DNA of 64,000 nucleotides from Pseudomonadota bacterium (GCA_021782365.1 JAJXVB010000009.1:47959-111958); one strand, 5' to 3'. Counted from the stretch's first letter, positions 49,601-59,674 are shown. Notes: generated by a model from the sequence alone, not told the origin. A program made the numbers and translations.

Positions 49601-49770
49601 TGATCATAGGCATGCTGCCGATGGCGCTTGGCCTTGGCGAAGGCGGGGAACAGAACGCGCCTCTCGGGCGCGCGGTGATAGGCGGACTGATATTCGCGAC
49701 GGTCGCAACGCTGTTCTTCGTCCCCGCGGTATTTTCCCTGATCCGTAACAAAGCGGAGAAATCGAGATGA
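46636..49770 (+). CDS. RND multidrug efflux transporter (HAE1-like inner-membrane pump)
   Basis: The 1044-residue protein has the RND fold: spans at about 11-30, two large periplasmic loops, and clusters of spans at ~335-500 and ~870-1040. GGLALAVGILVDDATVTIENI carries the aspartate pair of the proton relay. It exports compounds through the periplasmic and outer-membrane partners encoded downstream. It is shorter and simpler than AcrB-type pumps but complete. The start is GTG 46636. The next gene overlaps by four bases. Confidence 0.88.
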   Translation: MWIVEIALRRPYTFIVMALFIVLMGLYSIFTTATDIFPAIRIPVVSVIWNYAGLQPQDMANRITSMTERVAATTVNDIEHTESNSLNGIAVVKYFFQPRVNEDLAVAQVTSISQTLLRQMPSGMTPPFILAYNASSVPVLQIALSSPKLSEAQLFDLGNNFIRTQLSTVAGVSLPWPYGGKQRQVQVDIDPKELKAKGISAEDVAQAISNQNLIIPAGTQKINDLEYYIQLNSSPTMIEDLNNIPVKAVNGTVIYVKDVAHVRDGYPPQTNMVRMEGHKSVLMSVLKTGSASTLDIVDSIKKMMPSVKAGLPEDLKVSLLSDQSIFVRAAVSGVIREGAIAAALTAIMILLFLGSWRSTFIIAISIPLSVLASIICLSMLGETINIMTLGGLALAVGILVDDATVTIENINWHLEHGKSVHDAIIDGARQIAIPALVSTLCICIVFAPMFLLGGVARYLFVPMAEAVVFAMLASYLLSRTLVPTLSMYWLKRHDEEMAPESSFFGHISRKFEAAFESLRKGYSSALSSVLQMPKKFIAGFLALVLLSLALFPFLGSDFFPSVDAGQIKLHLRARTGMRIEQTAALCDRVEAAVKKVVPAEDLESMVDNIGLPYSGINLSYSTSAPIGPADADILISLKRDHRPTQGYIEALRKRLNEQFPDVQFSFLPADIVSQILNFGLPSPVDVQVSGYNVKANHLYADRLLQSMKQVPGLVDQRIQQRYDYPEINVDVDRTRASLLGLTENDVAKNMLITLTGSFQTSPTFWVDPKTGVQYSIATQAPQYRMQTFDDLAQLPVTNGSGQSLQILSNLASFHRSAGPAVVSHYNVKPVFDIYASNDQRDLGSIAGEINDIVAKSPPLPKGSSLILRGQVETMHNAFTGLGWGLLAAIVLIYLLIVVNFQSWLYPFIIITALPAALAGIVWMLFLTGTTISVPALTGAIMCVGVATANSILVVSFARERLEAGDSPLQAALAAGFTRLRPVLMTALAMIIGMLPMALGLGEGGEQNAPLGRAVIGGLIFATVATLFFVPAVFSLIRNKAEKSR

Positions 49771-50894
49771 AATCCTTTACGAAGACTTTTTTCGCAGCGC
49801 TCATCATCATGCTCCTTCTGGGAGGCGCGGGGATCCTTAGCCGCGAGCATCACCTGGATGAACTCAAGAAACAGGCAAATGAAAATTCGCTCCAGAAGGT
49901 GATCGTTTTCTCCCCTGCCAGCGAGGACCAGCCTCAGCGCATCGATCTTCCTGGAGACGTGGTGGGCTACAGGGACGCATCGCTCTATGCGAGGAGCGCG
50001 GGATACGTGAAGGAATGGTATGCCGACATCGGAACCGAAGTGAAGAAGGGCGCGCTGATCGCAAAGATAGAAACGCCGGAGCTCGACGCTCAGGTGAAAC
50101 AGGCCGAGGCCGATCTCGCATCGGCGAATGCGGAATATGCGCTTGCGAAATCCACCGCAGAGCGCTGGCAGCTCCTCTCCAAGACCAGGACAGTTTCAAG
50201 ACAGGACCTGGAAACCAGGCTAGCCGACGAGAAGGCGAAGAAATCGCTGCTCGATTCTGCGGATGCGCATCTCAAAGAGCTGCTCTCGCTGCAGTCATTC
50301 GAGGAAATCAGAGCGCCCTTTTCAGGAAAAATCACCGCGAGGAACGTCGACATCGGGGACCTCGTTCAGGCTGCGCCTGCCGGACGCGAGCTCTTCCACA
50401 TCGCGGATGACAGCAGGCTCAGGATCTTCGTCCAGGTTCCCCAGGCCAGGGCGGGCGATGTCAGAGTCGGCATGCACGCAAAACTCAGCGTTCCCGAAAA
50501 TCCCGGAAAGACCTATGATGCCAGCGTGACCCAGAACTCGGGCGCGATGAACCCGAATTCCCGGACTGCGATGGTCGAGCTGATCTACGACAATGCAAGG
50601 CATGATCTCAAAGCGGGGGACTATGCGAACGTCTCCTTCCTGTCCAAGGAGCAAGGCAAGACGGTGATCCCGATCACCTCCCTGATATTCCGCGGAGAAG
50701 GGCTGCAGGTCGCCATGGTCGACGATAACCACAGGATACATCTCGTCAAGGTCGTGCCAGGCCGGGACTTCGGACAAAAGATGGAGATACTCTCGGGCAT
50801 AAACGGGCATGAGCTGATCGTCGACAACCCGCCGGATTCGATCATGGAAGGGCAGCAGGTCTCCGAAGTGAAGAACTCCGGGAAGGAAAAATGA
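49767..50894 (+). CDS. Membrane-fusion protein of the RND efflux system
   Basis: The 375-residue protein has an N-terminal membrane anchor (about 8-26), a lipoyl/barrel-sandwich hybrid domain (YVKEWYADIGTEVKKGALIAKIE, then APFSGKITARNVDIGDLV), an alpha-hairpin between them and beta-barrel domains. It links the RND pump to the outer-membrane channel. Overlaps on both sides place it in one operon. Confidence 0.87.
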   Translation: MKSFTKTFFAALIIMLLLGGAGILSREHHLDELKKQANENSLQKVIVFSPASEDQPQRIDLPGDVVGYRDASLYARSAGYVKEWYADIGTEVKKGALIAKIETPELDAQVKQAEADLASANAEYALAKSTAERWQLLSKTRTVSRQDLETRLADEKAKKSLLDSADAHLKELLSLQSFEEIRAPFSGKITARNVDIGDLVQAAPAGRELFHIADDSRLRIFVQVPQARAGDVRVGMHAKLSVPENPGKTYDASVTQNSGAMNPNSRTAMVELIYDNARHDLKAGDYANVSFLSKEQGKTVIPITSLIFRGEGLQVAMVDDNHRIHLVKVVPGRDFGQKMEILSGINGHELIVDNPPDSIMEGQQVSEVKNSGKEK

Positions 50895-52270
50895 AGCCGA
50901 TTTTATTCCTTGCGCTCTTCTGCTCCGCCTGTTCGCTGGCTCCAGCTTACAACAGGCCCGCGATGGATGTCCCCAGGGAATTTGCAGGAGGCATGTTCGC
51001 TCAGGCAAGACCTTCCGACGATCTTCCCAAGGGAACATGGTGGAAGATCTATGATGACCATGATCTCGACGCACTTGAAGATCAACTATCCGAAAACCAG
51101 AATCTTCAGGCAGCGCTGCAAAGGCTGAAACAGGCGCAGAGCGCGCTGGGCGCGGCGCGGGCGCAGCTCTTTCCTTCACTGGATCTTGGCGCATCCGCGC
51201 AGAAGCTTCAGACCTCGAAGAACAGGGCGACCTACTTCAGCGCGATGCCTTCACGATACAGAGACAACCAGCTTTTCGCCGATGTCTCCTACGAGCCCGA
51301 CGTCTTCGGCCGCCTCTCAAACCTGGTGCAGGCAAGCCGCATGAACTTCGAGGCATCCAAAGCCGATCTCGCATCGCTCAGGCTTTCGCTTGAAGCCGAG
51401 CTCGCAGCCAGCTATTTCTCATTGCAGGCGCTGAGGAAGGAGGAGGCGCTGCAGAAGGAAATCGTCGCACGCCAGGGGGAGCATGTGCGGCTGATCGAAT
51501 CGCTCTTCGAAGGAGGCGCTGCTGCTGAAAGCGAATTCGACCAGGCGAAGATCTCGCTCGAGAATGCGAAATCGTTGTCTCACGAATACGAACTGCAGGA
51601 CGATACGCTGGTCCATGCGATCGCGCTCCTTCTCGGCAAACCTGCGACGGGATACCAGGTGCAGACGGAAACTTCGGAGCCAAGACCTTGGGTCTATTCT
51701 TCACTGCCCTCGAAGCTTCTTGAGAGGAGGCCCGACATCGCGAGCGCGGAAAGGCAGGTCGAGGCAGCCAATGCGGAGGTGGGCGTGGCAAGGGCAGCCT
51801 TCTTCCCGAGCTTCATCCTGAACGCGAACGGAGGGTTTGAAAGCGCACAGCTGGCAAACCTGATCCAGACGCCTAGCGAATTCTGGTCGCTGGGGCTCGC
51901 CGCTGCGGTCAATCTGTTCGATGCGGGATTGCGGCGCTCGCTCACCGAAGAGGCAAAGGCGCGCTACGAGGAGACCGTCGCGAACTACAAGCAGACCGTG
52001 CTCAATGCATACCGTGAGGTCGAAGACGGCATGAGCACTCTCAACCGTTTGGAGCTCGAGAACGCATCCCAGAAATCCGCAGTCGATTTGTCCTCAAAGA
52101 ATCTGGACCAGGCCAAGTTCGGCTATGAGGGCGGCATGTCACCCTATCAGGATCTGGTCACATCGAGGATCCAGTACCTTCAGGCAGAGCAGCAGCTCGC
52201 TGCGCTTCAGGGAAGGCGCATGACCGGAAGCGTGCTGCTGGTGAAGGCGTTAGGCGGCGGGCCTCAATAA
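50891..52270 (+). CDS. NodT-family outer-membrane efflux lipoprotein
   Basis: The 459-residue protein begins MKPILFLALFCSACSLAP, a lipoprotein signal with C14 as the likely lipidated residue. It has two outer-membrane efflux repeats (about 60-240 and 265-455) with heptad-rich helices and RRPDIASAERQVEAANAEVG. It forms the trimeric TolC-like duct for the pump encoded upstream. ATGA overlap with the membrane-fusion gene. Confidence 0.87.
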   Translation: MKPILFLALFCSACSLAPAYNRPAMDVPREFAGGMFAQARPSDDLPKGTWWKIYDDHDLDALEDQLSENQNLQAALQRLKQAQSALGAARAQLFPSLDLGASAQKLQTSKNRATYFSAMPSRYRDNQLFADVSYEPDVFGRLSNLVQASRMNFEASKADLASLRLSLEAELAASYFSLQALRKEEALQKEIVARQGEHVRLIESLFEGGAAAESEFDQAKISLENAKSLSHEYELQDDTLVHAIALLLGKPATGYQVQTETSEPRPWVYSSLPSKLLERRPDIASAERQVEAANAEVGVARAAFFPSFILNANGGFESAQLANLIQTPSEFWSLGLAAAVNLFDAGLRRSLTEEAKARYEETVANYKQTVLNAYREVEDGMSTLNRLELENASQKSAVDLSSKNLDQAKFGYEGGMSPYQDLVTSRIQYLQAEQQLAALQGRRMTGSVLLVKALGGGPQ

Positions 52271-52297
52271 ACCGCCCCCCATCCAGTTCCCAACGAC

Positions 52298-52624
52298 TCA
52301 ATTTCCAGTCTGATCCCTGGTCTGATCCCTGGTCTGATCCCTGGTCTGATCCCTGGTCTGATCCCTGGTCTGATCCCTGGTCTGATCCCTGGTCTGCGAA
52401 CGGTCCTGGGTCTTTTCCTGTTTCTTTGCGCGAACTTTCTTATGCAGCAACTGCTGATCGTCCATCATTCGACCCTGGCCCATGCCGGATGAACCCATCC
52501 CTCCTCCACCCATCCCGCCGCCTCCCCCACCCCCACCACCACCGCCACCTCCTCCGGCGAAAGAAACAGGTGAAGCACTCAGGAAAATTGCAATCAATGC
52601 AAGTGACATATATGGCTTTTTCAT
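52298..52624 (-). CDS. Exported low-complexity protein with poly-Gly and TRDQ repeats
   Basis: The 108-residue precursor has a signal peptide ending PVSFA, then a run of 14 glycines interrupted only later by Met, and a basic segment (HKKVRAKKQEK). It ends with seven perfect TRDQ repeats before TGN. The repeats are encoded by seven tandem 12-bp units (52311-52394). The extreme bias means no family can be assigned. It may be an exported matrix-like or metal-binding protein, or a frame kept open by the tandem array. Confidence 0.6.
   Translation of the reverse strand: MKKPYMSLALIAIFLSASPVSFAGGGGGGGGGGGGGGMGGGGMGSSGMGQGRMMDDQQLLHKKVRAKKQEKTQDRSQTRDQTRDQTRDQTRDQTRDQTRDQTRDQTGN
52311..52394. repeat. 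12-bp tandem repeat, seven copies
   Basis: Seven identical copies of TGATCCCTGGTC lie head to tail, in frame with the minus-strand gene (TRDQ). A 12-bp unit keeps the reading frame, so copy number can change without breaking the gene. Confidence 0.95.
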
Positions 52625-52688
52625 TCTATACTCCCATCGGTCAGCGTTTCATGACTAAAACAAACCCTATCGGCGGGCCGGCTAAATA

Positions 52689-52714
52689 CTTACATTAATA
52701 ATATTTAATGTAAG
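52689..52714. repeat. Perfect 10-bp inverted repeat, AT-rich
   Basis: CTTACATTAA (52689-52698) and TTAATGTAAG (52705-52714) flank TAATAT. It lies 65 bp upstream of the repeat-protein start on the minus strand, so it could be an operator or part of that promoter. Confidence 0.5.
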
Positions 52715-52850
52715 GCTGGCATACCATCAGGCAATTCTGATATTTGCTTAGCTTTTACCCTATGATCACTGGGTTTCCCCCTGCATAGGCATGCTTCCAG
52801 AGGGGGAGGGAATCGCAACCGAATTGGGTATGGGAAGGGTCTGTCAGATA

Positions 52851-53630
52851 TCAGACCGGGGAATTCCTTGATGATCGTTCAAGTTTTCCTATGCGCATGT
52901 TGATGGGCCATTTGACGCTGCGGCGAATATCGGCATCTCCCCAGAGCCTTTTCATCTCTTCTGCAAACCTTGTGAGGATTTCCTGTCTCCCCTCTTCCCT
53001 TGCACGGCGCACCGCGGACCACGTGGAGATGTAGCCCAGCAGTTCGGAAAGATTCCAGTTGAGCTCGATGCTCATCGCCGGCGCAGGAAACTCAGAAAAT
53101 GGGAAATCGATTCCCGCATAGCCCTCATCGACCAGTTTTCTTTCGGGCGGCCAATAGGGACCGATCTCTTCGCAGTAGAAATGACCAAAGCGCTCGTTCA
53201 GTTCAGGCTCGAGGGTCAACACGCCATAGCTGATCAATGCCAGCACGCCGCCCGGCACACATACCCGCCTGACCTCCTGGTAGAATACCGGCAGGTCGAA
53301 CCAGTGGGCCGCCTGCGCCGCCGCGATGAGGCTTGCGCTCCCATCCGGAACAGGCAGCTTTTCCGCCGGCGCGCACTGATAGCCGATTCTTTCATGATGA
53401 ACGGCATGCGCTATCTGGTCGACGCTGGGATCGATCCCGATGACACGCTCGAAATTTTCTGCCAGTCGCAGCGCAAACTGCCCGTTGCCGCAACCGACGT
53501 CCAGTGCAAGATGGTTGTTTGGGGATGCAGAGGTCAGGAATTGCGCGAGCCTTTCCGGATAGGTCGGCCTGAAGCGCGCATATGCTTCGCCTCCCTGCGC
53601 GAACCAGTTCCGCGATAATTCAGCGCTCAT
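52851..53630 (-). CDS. Class I SAM-dependent methyltransferase
   Basis: The 259-residue protein has the SAM-binding motif LALDVGCGNGQFALRLAE, the acidic IGIDPS and the post-I AAQAAHWFDLPVFYQEVRRV region, as in ubiquinone or menaquinone-type and small-molecule methyltransferases of the UbiE/trans-aconitate group. ATG 53630 (MSAELSRNW) is preferred to 53639. Substrate unknown. It stands alone between the repeat protein and the nif relic. Confidence 0.8.
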   Translation of the reverse strand: MSAELSRNWFAQGGEAYARFRPTYPERLAQFLTSASPNNHLALDVGCGNGQFALRLAENFERVIGIDPSVDQIAHAVHHERIGYQCAPAEKLPVPDGSASLIAAAQAAHWFDLPVFYQEVRRVCVPGGVLALISYGVLTLEPELNERFGHFYCEEIGPYWPPERKLVDEGYAGIDFPFSEFPAPAMSIELNWNLSELLGYISTWSAVRRAREEGRQEILTRFAEEMKRLWGDADIRRSVKWPINMRIGKLERSSRNSPV

Positions 53631-53738
53631 CGCGCGCACTCCCGAGCTCCTAGGACAAAAGCATTCCTGTGATTTTCAATCGCCACAATATCTCCGCGAA
53701 GCATCCACGCATGACTTTAATGAGTTGAATTCAGGTAT

Positions 53739-54217
53739 TCAGTTTATCTCAGCAATCAGAGGGACGCAGCCGCGGGAGTCCATTACAGAATCGGATACCG
53801 CATCTTTCAGAACCGCAGGAACCATTTCTTCCGGAGAGAAACAGTTCTTGTAGTCGATGCATGACAGGCAGTTTCTGGTCGGGCACATGATGATGTCGGC
53901 ACGGTCGCAAAGCTGCTTGTAAAAGAATTTCTTCCATTTCATGTTGTTCACGTTCTTCACATATAGAGACGCGAAGTATCGCTCGATCAAGGAAGACAGG
54001 GCTTTGCGCGCTTCGGTCAGCGCGGCATGGGCATCGTAGGTTTTCTTTGCAACCTCCATGATGTTGAAGCCGAAGCGATGCACGTCTCGCAGTTGTTTGT
54101 TCACGACGACCAAGCGGCCTGCAAGCAGCACCTGGCGGCCGAACCCCTCGTGCGACATCTTCATCATCGGCGTGACCATCACGCCTGTCAGCCGCTCTAT
54201 GGAAAGCCCGATCGCGT
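53739..54217 (-). pseudogene. Fused remnant of a NifX-associated (DUF269) gene and nifQ
   Basis: One open frame carries two truncated nitrogen-fixation genes. The first half ([38 protein letters not shown]) matches the C-terminal part of NifX-associated DUF269 proteins. The second half ([24 protein letters not shown], then the cysteine cluster C-x4-C-x2-C-x5-C in [16 protein letters not shown]) matches the C-terminus of NifQ, which delivers molybdenum to FeMo-co synthesis. The N-terminal ~70 residues of the first protein and ~100 of NifQ are missing. The join looks like an internal deletion. I take it as non-functional, though the NifQ metal site is complete. Confidence 0.75.
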
Positions 54218-54229
54218 TGTAGAAAATCA

Positions 54230-54430
54230 AGCACGGCGATGGGCGTATACAGCAGCGTGCAGTTTCTCGGGGCATTCTTCAGCGCCAGCGCCGGCGGATT
54301 CCTGATGCAGATCAAGGGCGTGCGCGAAGCGATGGTGGTGACCTCCGAACAAATGGCCTGCATCAAGGTGGACGTGCGTGGCTTTGACGAAACAGGCGCC
54401 AAGCAGTTGTTGATGAACCGCACAAGCTGA
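54230..54430 (+). pseudogene. 3' fragment of an MFS transporter gene
   Basis: [20 protein letters not shown] matches the span 11-12 region of MFS transporters (usual form [16 protein letters not shown]), followed by a C-terminal extension ending TGAKQLLMNRTS. The rest of the transporter is absent: the homology stops at about 54230, where the opposite-strand nif remnant starts. It is thus a truncated gene end with no start of its own. Confidence 0.65.
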
Positions 54431-54520
54431 AGCCGCCTCGCTGAACGCCAGAGGAAATCTGGCATGAACCGCGAGCGATGAATTACAATTTGCCCCGTCA
54501 GTCACTCCACGGATGATGCA

Positions 54521-54838
54521 ATGCAGCATAATCTTTATGCGCAGTTCAATACTTCCGAACTGATCCTGCGGGATCACCTGGCTGTTGATCGCACCCTGCT
54601 TGCGAATGAAAGAACGCTGCTCTCCTATCTGCGTTCGGGTGTGGCGCTTTTTATTGCCGGCATATCGATCATCCATTTTTCGAACCAGGGATGGTTTGCA
54701 GCCGTCGGTTTCTTTTGCCTCCCATGCGGCGTCCTGACCGTGCTGTTTGGCATCCAGAGATTCCGCAAGATGAACCGCGCGATACTGGTCATCCGTCAGG
54801 AATTGAAACAGATCGAAGAGACTGCCGATGACATGTAG
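54521..54838 (+). CDS. DUF202 (YidH-like) membrane protein
   Basis: The 105-residue protein shows the DUF202 pattern DHLAVDRTLLANERTLLSYL then RSGVALFIAGISI, with two to three membrane spans (about 44-58, 65-86) and a charged C-terminus. Function unknown. It lies just before the periplasmic binding protein gene. Confidence 0.85.
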   Translation: MQHNLYAQFNTSELILRDHLAVDRTLLANERTLLSYLRSGVALFIAGISIIHFSNQGWFAAVGFFCLPCGVLTVLFGIQRFRKMNRAILVIRQELKQIEETADDM

Positions 54839-54873
54839 AAATGGCGGCCATAGTTTAAGGAGGAGGTTCACCC

Positions 54874-55920
54874 ATGCTTAAAGATATTGCCGCAATCTGT
54901 CTGGCGCTTTTTTGCACCCATGCCCTTGCGCAAGACAAATTGAGAGTGGCCGCAACCCCCAACCCGAATATCTTTCCGCTGCTGGTGGCCATGGCAGAAG
55001 ACCCCGCACTCCCGGTAGAAATCGTCCCGGTCGCCAACGGCGCAGATATCGATGCCGCATTCTCCAATGGCAAGGCCGATGCCCTGCTTGCGATGACCTA
55101 TACCATTGCGGACAAGGTCACCACAAGGAGGATCCCCGATTTGCGCCTGGTATTCGTCGGGCTCTGGAAAGGCTTCAGCGAAGTGACCTATCGACAGGAC
55201 CACATCGGGAACTTCGGCGATCTGCAGGGCAAGGGGCTGATCGTCTCGGGTCCCGCGGGCGGCGGGAAAGATGGCGGACCGGACATGATCTTCCAGGCCG
55301 CGCTAAGGCGCAGTGGCATGAAGCTGTCCGATTTCCACGTGTGTTACCTTCCTGTGATGGAAGCGATGAAACTTTTGAACTCGCACTCGCTGCTCAATTC
55401 CAATCCGCAATGCGACCCTTCTCTGTCGATGCCCGCATCCGGCATTTCACTGGTTGAGCCTGCGACGACGGGAATGATCATGCAAGGCATGATGCAGGGC
55501 ATGGAGCGCGGCATCTCATTCCAGCCTCTCTTCACTGGATATACCGCATGGCCTGAAGACCAGCTGCCGCATGGCGGATTTGCGGCGCTGGGAAGCGTGC
55601 TGAAAGATCCCGAGAAGAGACAGGTATTCGAAAAGGTGCTGGCTGCTTACAAGAGATCCGCAGCCGAGATCAGTCAGGCCAGGGCATTCCGGGCGATGCG
55701 CATCGCCCGCGAGATCAGTTCTGGGATCAAGCAATATTTCCAGCCCTATAAGCTCGATCTTCCCGCCCCGGTCGTGCGCATCGCGATGATGAAAGGCAAC
55801 CTGCTGTTTCGTGCAGATGCGTCACCTTCCATACAGGGCGATCTGAGCCGTTTCCTGACCGAGGTAGTCGGCACGGCGCCGCCCGATGATTTCTATGCGC
55901 TGCAACCGAGCGCGCCATAG
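54874..55920 (+). CDS. Periplasmic substrate-binding protein (ABC-type)
   Basis: The 348-residue precursor has a signal peptide (LALFCTHALAQ) and a bilobal binding-protein fold like the NMT1/SsuA or nitrate-type group. KLRVAATPNPNIFPLLVA, ADALLAMTYTIADKV, GLIVSGPAGGGKDGG and SGISLVEPATTGM are the visible landmarks. No permease or ATPase is adjacent; modABC lies 1.2 kb downstream with its own ModA. AGGAGGAGG precedes the start. The ligand is unknown. Confidence 0.75.
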   Translation: MLKDIAAICLALFCTHALAQDKLRVAATPNPNIFPLLVAMAEDPALPVEIVPVANGADIDAAFSNGKADALLAMTYTIADKVTTRRIPDLRLVFVGLWKGFSEVTYRQDHIGNFGDLQGKGLIVSGPAGGGKDGGPDMIFQAALRRSGMKLSDFHVCYLPVMEAMKLLNSHSLLNSNPQCDPSLSMPASGISLVEPATTGMIMQGMMQGMERGISFQPLFTGYTAWPEDQLPHGGFAALGSVLKDPEKRQVFEKVLAAYKRSAAEISQARAFRAMRIAREISSGIKQYFQPYKLDLPAPVVRIAMMKGNLLFRADASPSIQGDLSRFLTEVVGTAPPDDFYALQPSAP

Positions 55921-56142
55921 CGCCTTCATTTCAAACGCCGGACTGTCAGGAATGCGCCACTGCTGTGCATTCAGCCCATGCCTCACCCTCTTCCAGTTCA
56001 TATCCCGCCAGTCTTGACGGCAAAAAAATTCCCGGCACAGAAGAAAAAACACACCTTCCGGCATGAAACATGCTTGGTTATAAATCGGGCTCCGGCATGT
56101 CTATACGACCATTCAACGACGCCGGGATCATCGAGCCTACAA
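55921..56142. other. Intergenic region before the IS30 relic
   Basis: Together with the relic it makes ~320 bases without an intact gene. I saw no convincing coding frame, terminator or operator here. It lies between the binding-protein gene and the IS30 end. Confidence 0.4.
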
Positions 56143-56310
56143 GGCGGATTCAACTCTGAAGTGCAACTTTTGTAAGTGAATTTAGGTGGTGAGCTGCGTT
56201 AGTATCGGGGCCATTTAAACGACCAAGTAAAAGGAGAACAGATGAAGCGCCACATACAGCTCACCAGCGAGCAAAGACACCAGATTTCCGGTGTAAAGAA
56301 AGCGGCCTGA
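56143..56310 (+). mobile_element. IS30-family 5' remnant (inverted repeat and start of transposase)
   Basis: GCGGATTCAACTCTGAAG followed by TGCAACTTTTG (56144-56172) resembles IS30-type terminal repeats. About 70 bases on, AGGAG precedes ATG 56242, which opens a frame MKRHIQLTSEQRHQISGV, very like the start of IS30 transposases. The frame stops at 56310 after 22 codons. The rest of the element is missing. Confidence 0.6.
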
Positions 56311-56402
56311 CCTTGAGGGACAGGCTGGGCATCGAGCACGGGCTTCCAGTCTGGGGGAACACCTATGTCGACAACCGGGTCATGCTGCAATATGCCTTTT
56401 GA
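56298..56402 (+). pseudogene. 3' end of an outer-membrane beta-barrel-like gene
   Basis: Directly after the IS30 remnant a different frame reads ESGLTLRDRLGIEHGLPVW and ends DNRVMLQYAF-stop. Alternating hydrophobic residues and a terminal phenylalanine are typical of the last strands of a barrel. Its stop overlaps the start of the next gene (ATGCCTTTTGA), as in a former operon. Only the last ~34 codons remain. Confidence 0.45.
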
Positions 56403-56751
56403 ACCCGTGATCTGGGACGAGCACCTTCCGGATGAATATCTGGAAGGGGTGATCCGTCCCGTCAGGTTCGAAAGATTCGAAGAGCCTGAAGCCGATGCAA
56501 TGAAATGCATGGGTTATGACGGGGATAACGAATGCTGTTTTTACCGCCATCAGTTCTCTCTAAGCCGCGAGATCCTGGAAGAAGATGAGACTTTCATCTT
56601 TGAGGAAAAAGTCTATTTCGAGGAAGTCAGGGCGTGGCGGCTGAGCGAAGGCGGCTGGCTGTGCCGAACCCTCAAAAGGGAAGCAACCCGCGATTGCAGG
56701 AAAAGGATTGTACAGCCCGTTTACGAAGTCCTGGCTGCACGCCCACGTTGA
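56392..56751 (+). CDS. Conserved-looking hypothetical protein (119 aa)
   Basis: The acidic, soluble product begins MPFEPVIWDEHLPDEYLEG, contains CMGYDGDNECCFYRHQF and ends VYEVLAARPR. ATG 56392 fits a former four-base-type coupling to the upstream remnant; ATG 56365, with GGGGGA upstream, is the alternative. It is 20 bases upstream of the mop gene and may share its transcript, which would tie it to molybdate use. I do not recognise the family. Confidence 0.55.
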   Translation: MPFEPVIWDEHLPDEYLEGVIRPVRFERFEEPEADAMKCMGYDGDNECCFYRHQFSLSREILEEDETFIFEEKVYFEEVRAWRLSEGGWLCRTLKREATRDCRKRIVQPVYEVLAARPR

Positions 56752-56771
56752 AACATAACCAGGAGATAATC

Positions 56772-58604
<1,833 letters not shown>

Positions 58605-58608
<4 letters not shown>

Positions 58609-59663
58609 AAGGGATCTCTGCTCGCATTGCAGTCGATTTCGGAGGCTTCGATCTCGATTTCGGGATCGAAATTCCCGGGCATGGGGTGACCGCGATCTTC
58701 GGGCATTCCGGATCCGGAAAGACCACCGCTCTCAGGGCAATCGCAGGGCTCGAAAGATTCAAAGGGCATGTAACCGTTCTGGGAGAAGTCTGGCAGGACG
58801 AGCGGATATTCCTCCCTCCTCACAGCAGAAGAGTGGGGTACGTTTTCCAGGAAGCCAATCTCTTCCCCCATCTCGACGTGCGAGGAAACCTCGAATATGG
58901 GAGAAAGCGCAGAGGGAGCGGGGCAAGCATCGAGGAAACATCAAAATTCCTGAACATCGGCTCTCTTCTCTCGCGCATGCCTGAAAAGCTCTCGGGCGGG
59001 GAAAGGCAGCGGGTTGCGATAGCCCGCGCGCTGGTTTCAAATCCAAGGCTCCTGCTCATGGACGAGCCCCTGGCTTCCCTGGATGTCAAGGCCAGGCGGG
59101 AAATCATGCCCTATCTCGAGAAGCTCGGAAAAGAGCTCAACATTCCGATCATCTACGTGAGCCATTCCCCCGACGAAGTCGCATCCCTCGCCGATCATCT
59201 GATCCTCATGGAAAAGGGAAGAGTGATTGCAAGCGGCCCCATCTTCGAGATGATGACGCGCCTTGATCTTCCATTAGGGCAAGGCGACTCTGCAGAATCG
59301 GTGATCGAGGCGAGCGTATGCGGGAAGGACATTGAAAACCACCTGCTTTGCGTCGAATTTTCCGGAGGGAAGCTCTTTCTTCCCTACCAGAACCTGGAAG
59401 TCGGGGAGAAGGTCCGGGTCAGGATTCTTGCGCGGGATGTGAGTCTTGCACTGGAGCAGCCTGAAAAGACGAGCATCATCAACATCCTTCCCGCCACGGT
59501 GGAAGCTGTCGTCGAGAGCAGTCCCGGACAGATCATGGTAAAGCTCTCTTTAGGCGGGACTCCCCTTCTTTCCCACATCACCTTGAAATCCGCAAAGATG
59601 CTCGAACTTTCTTCCGGATTAAATCTTTATGCCCAGATCAAAGGCATCGCGCTGCTAAAATAG
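58605..59663 (+). CDS. modC: Molybdate ABC transporter, ATPase
   Basis: The 352-residue ATPase has Walker A FGHSGSGKTTALRAIAG, signature LSGGERQRVAIARAL, Walker B LLLMDEPLASLD, the switch histidine in IYVSHSPDE and a C-terminal Mop/TOBE-type regulatory domain (about 285-350). The Mop domain can bind molybdate and inhibit transport when supply is sufficient. It ends the mop-modABC operon. Confidence 0.94.
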
Positions 59664-59674
59664 ACAGATCGCAA

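Noticed and set aside
52311..52394. Tandem array as a CRISPR
   Set aside because: The units are 12 bp with no spacers and no cas gene is near; it is a coding tandem repeat.
53749..54465. 238-codon minus-strand frame over the nif remnant
   Set aside because: It is out of frame with the DUF269/NifQ homology and has no recognisable content.
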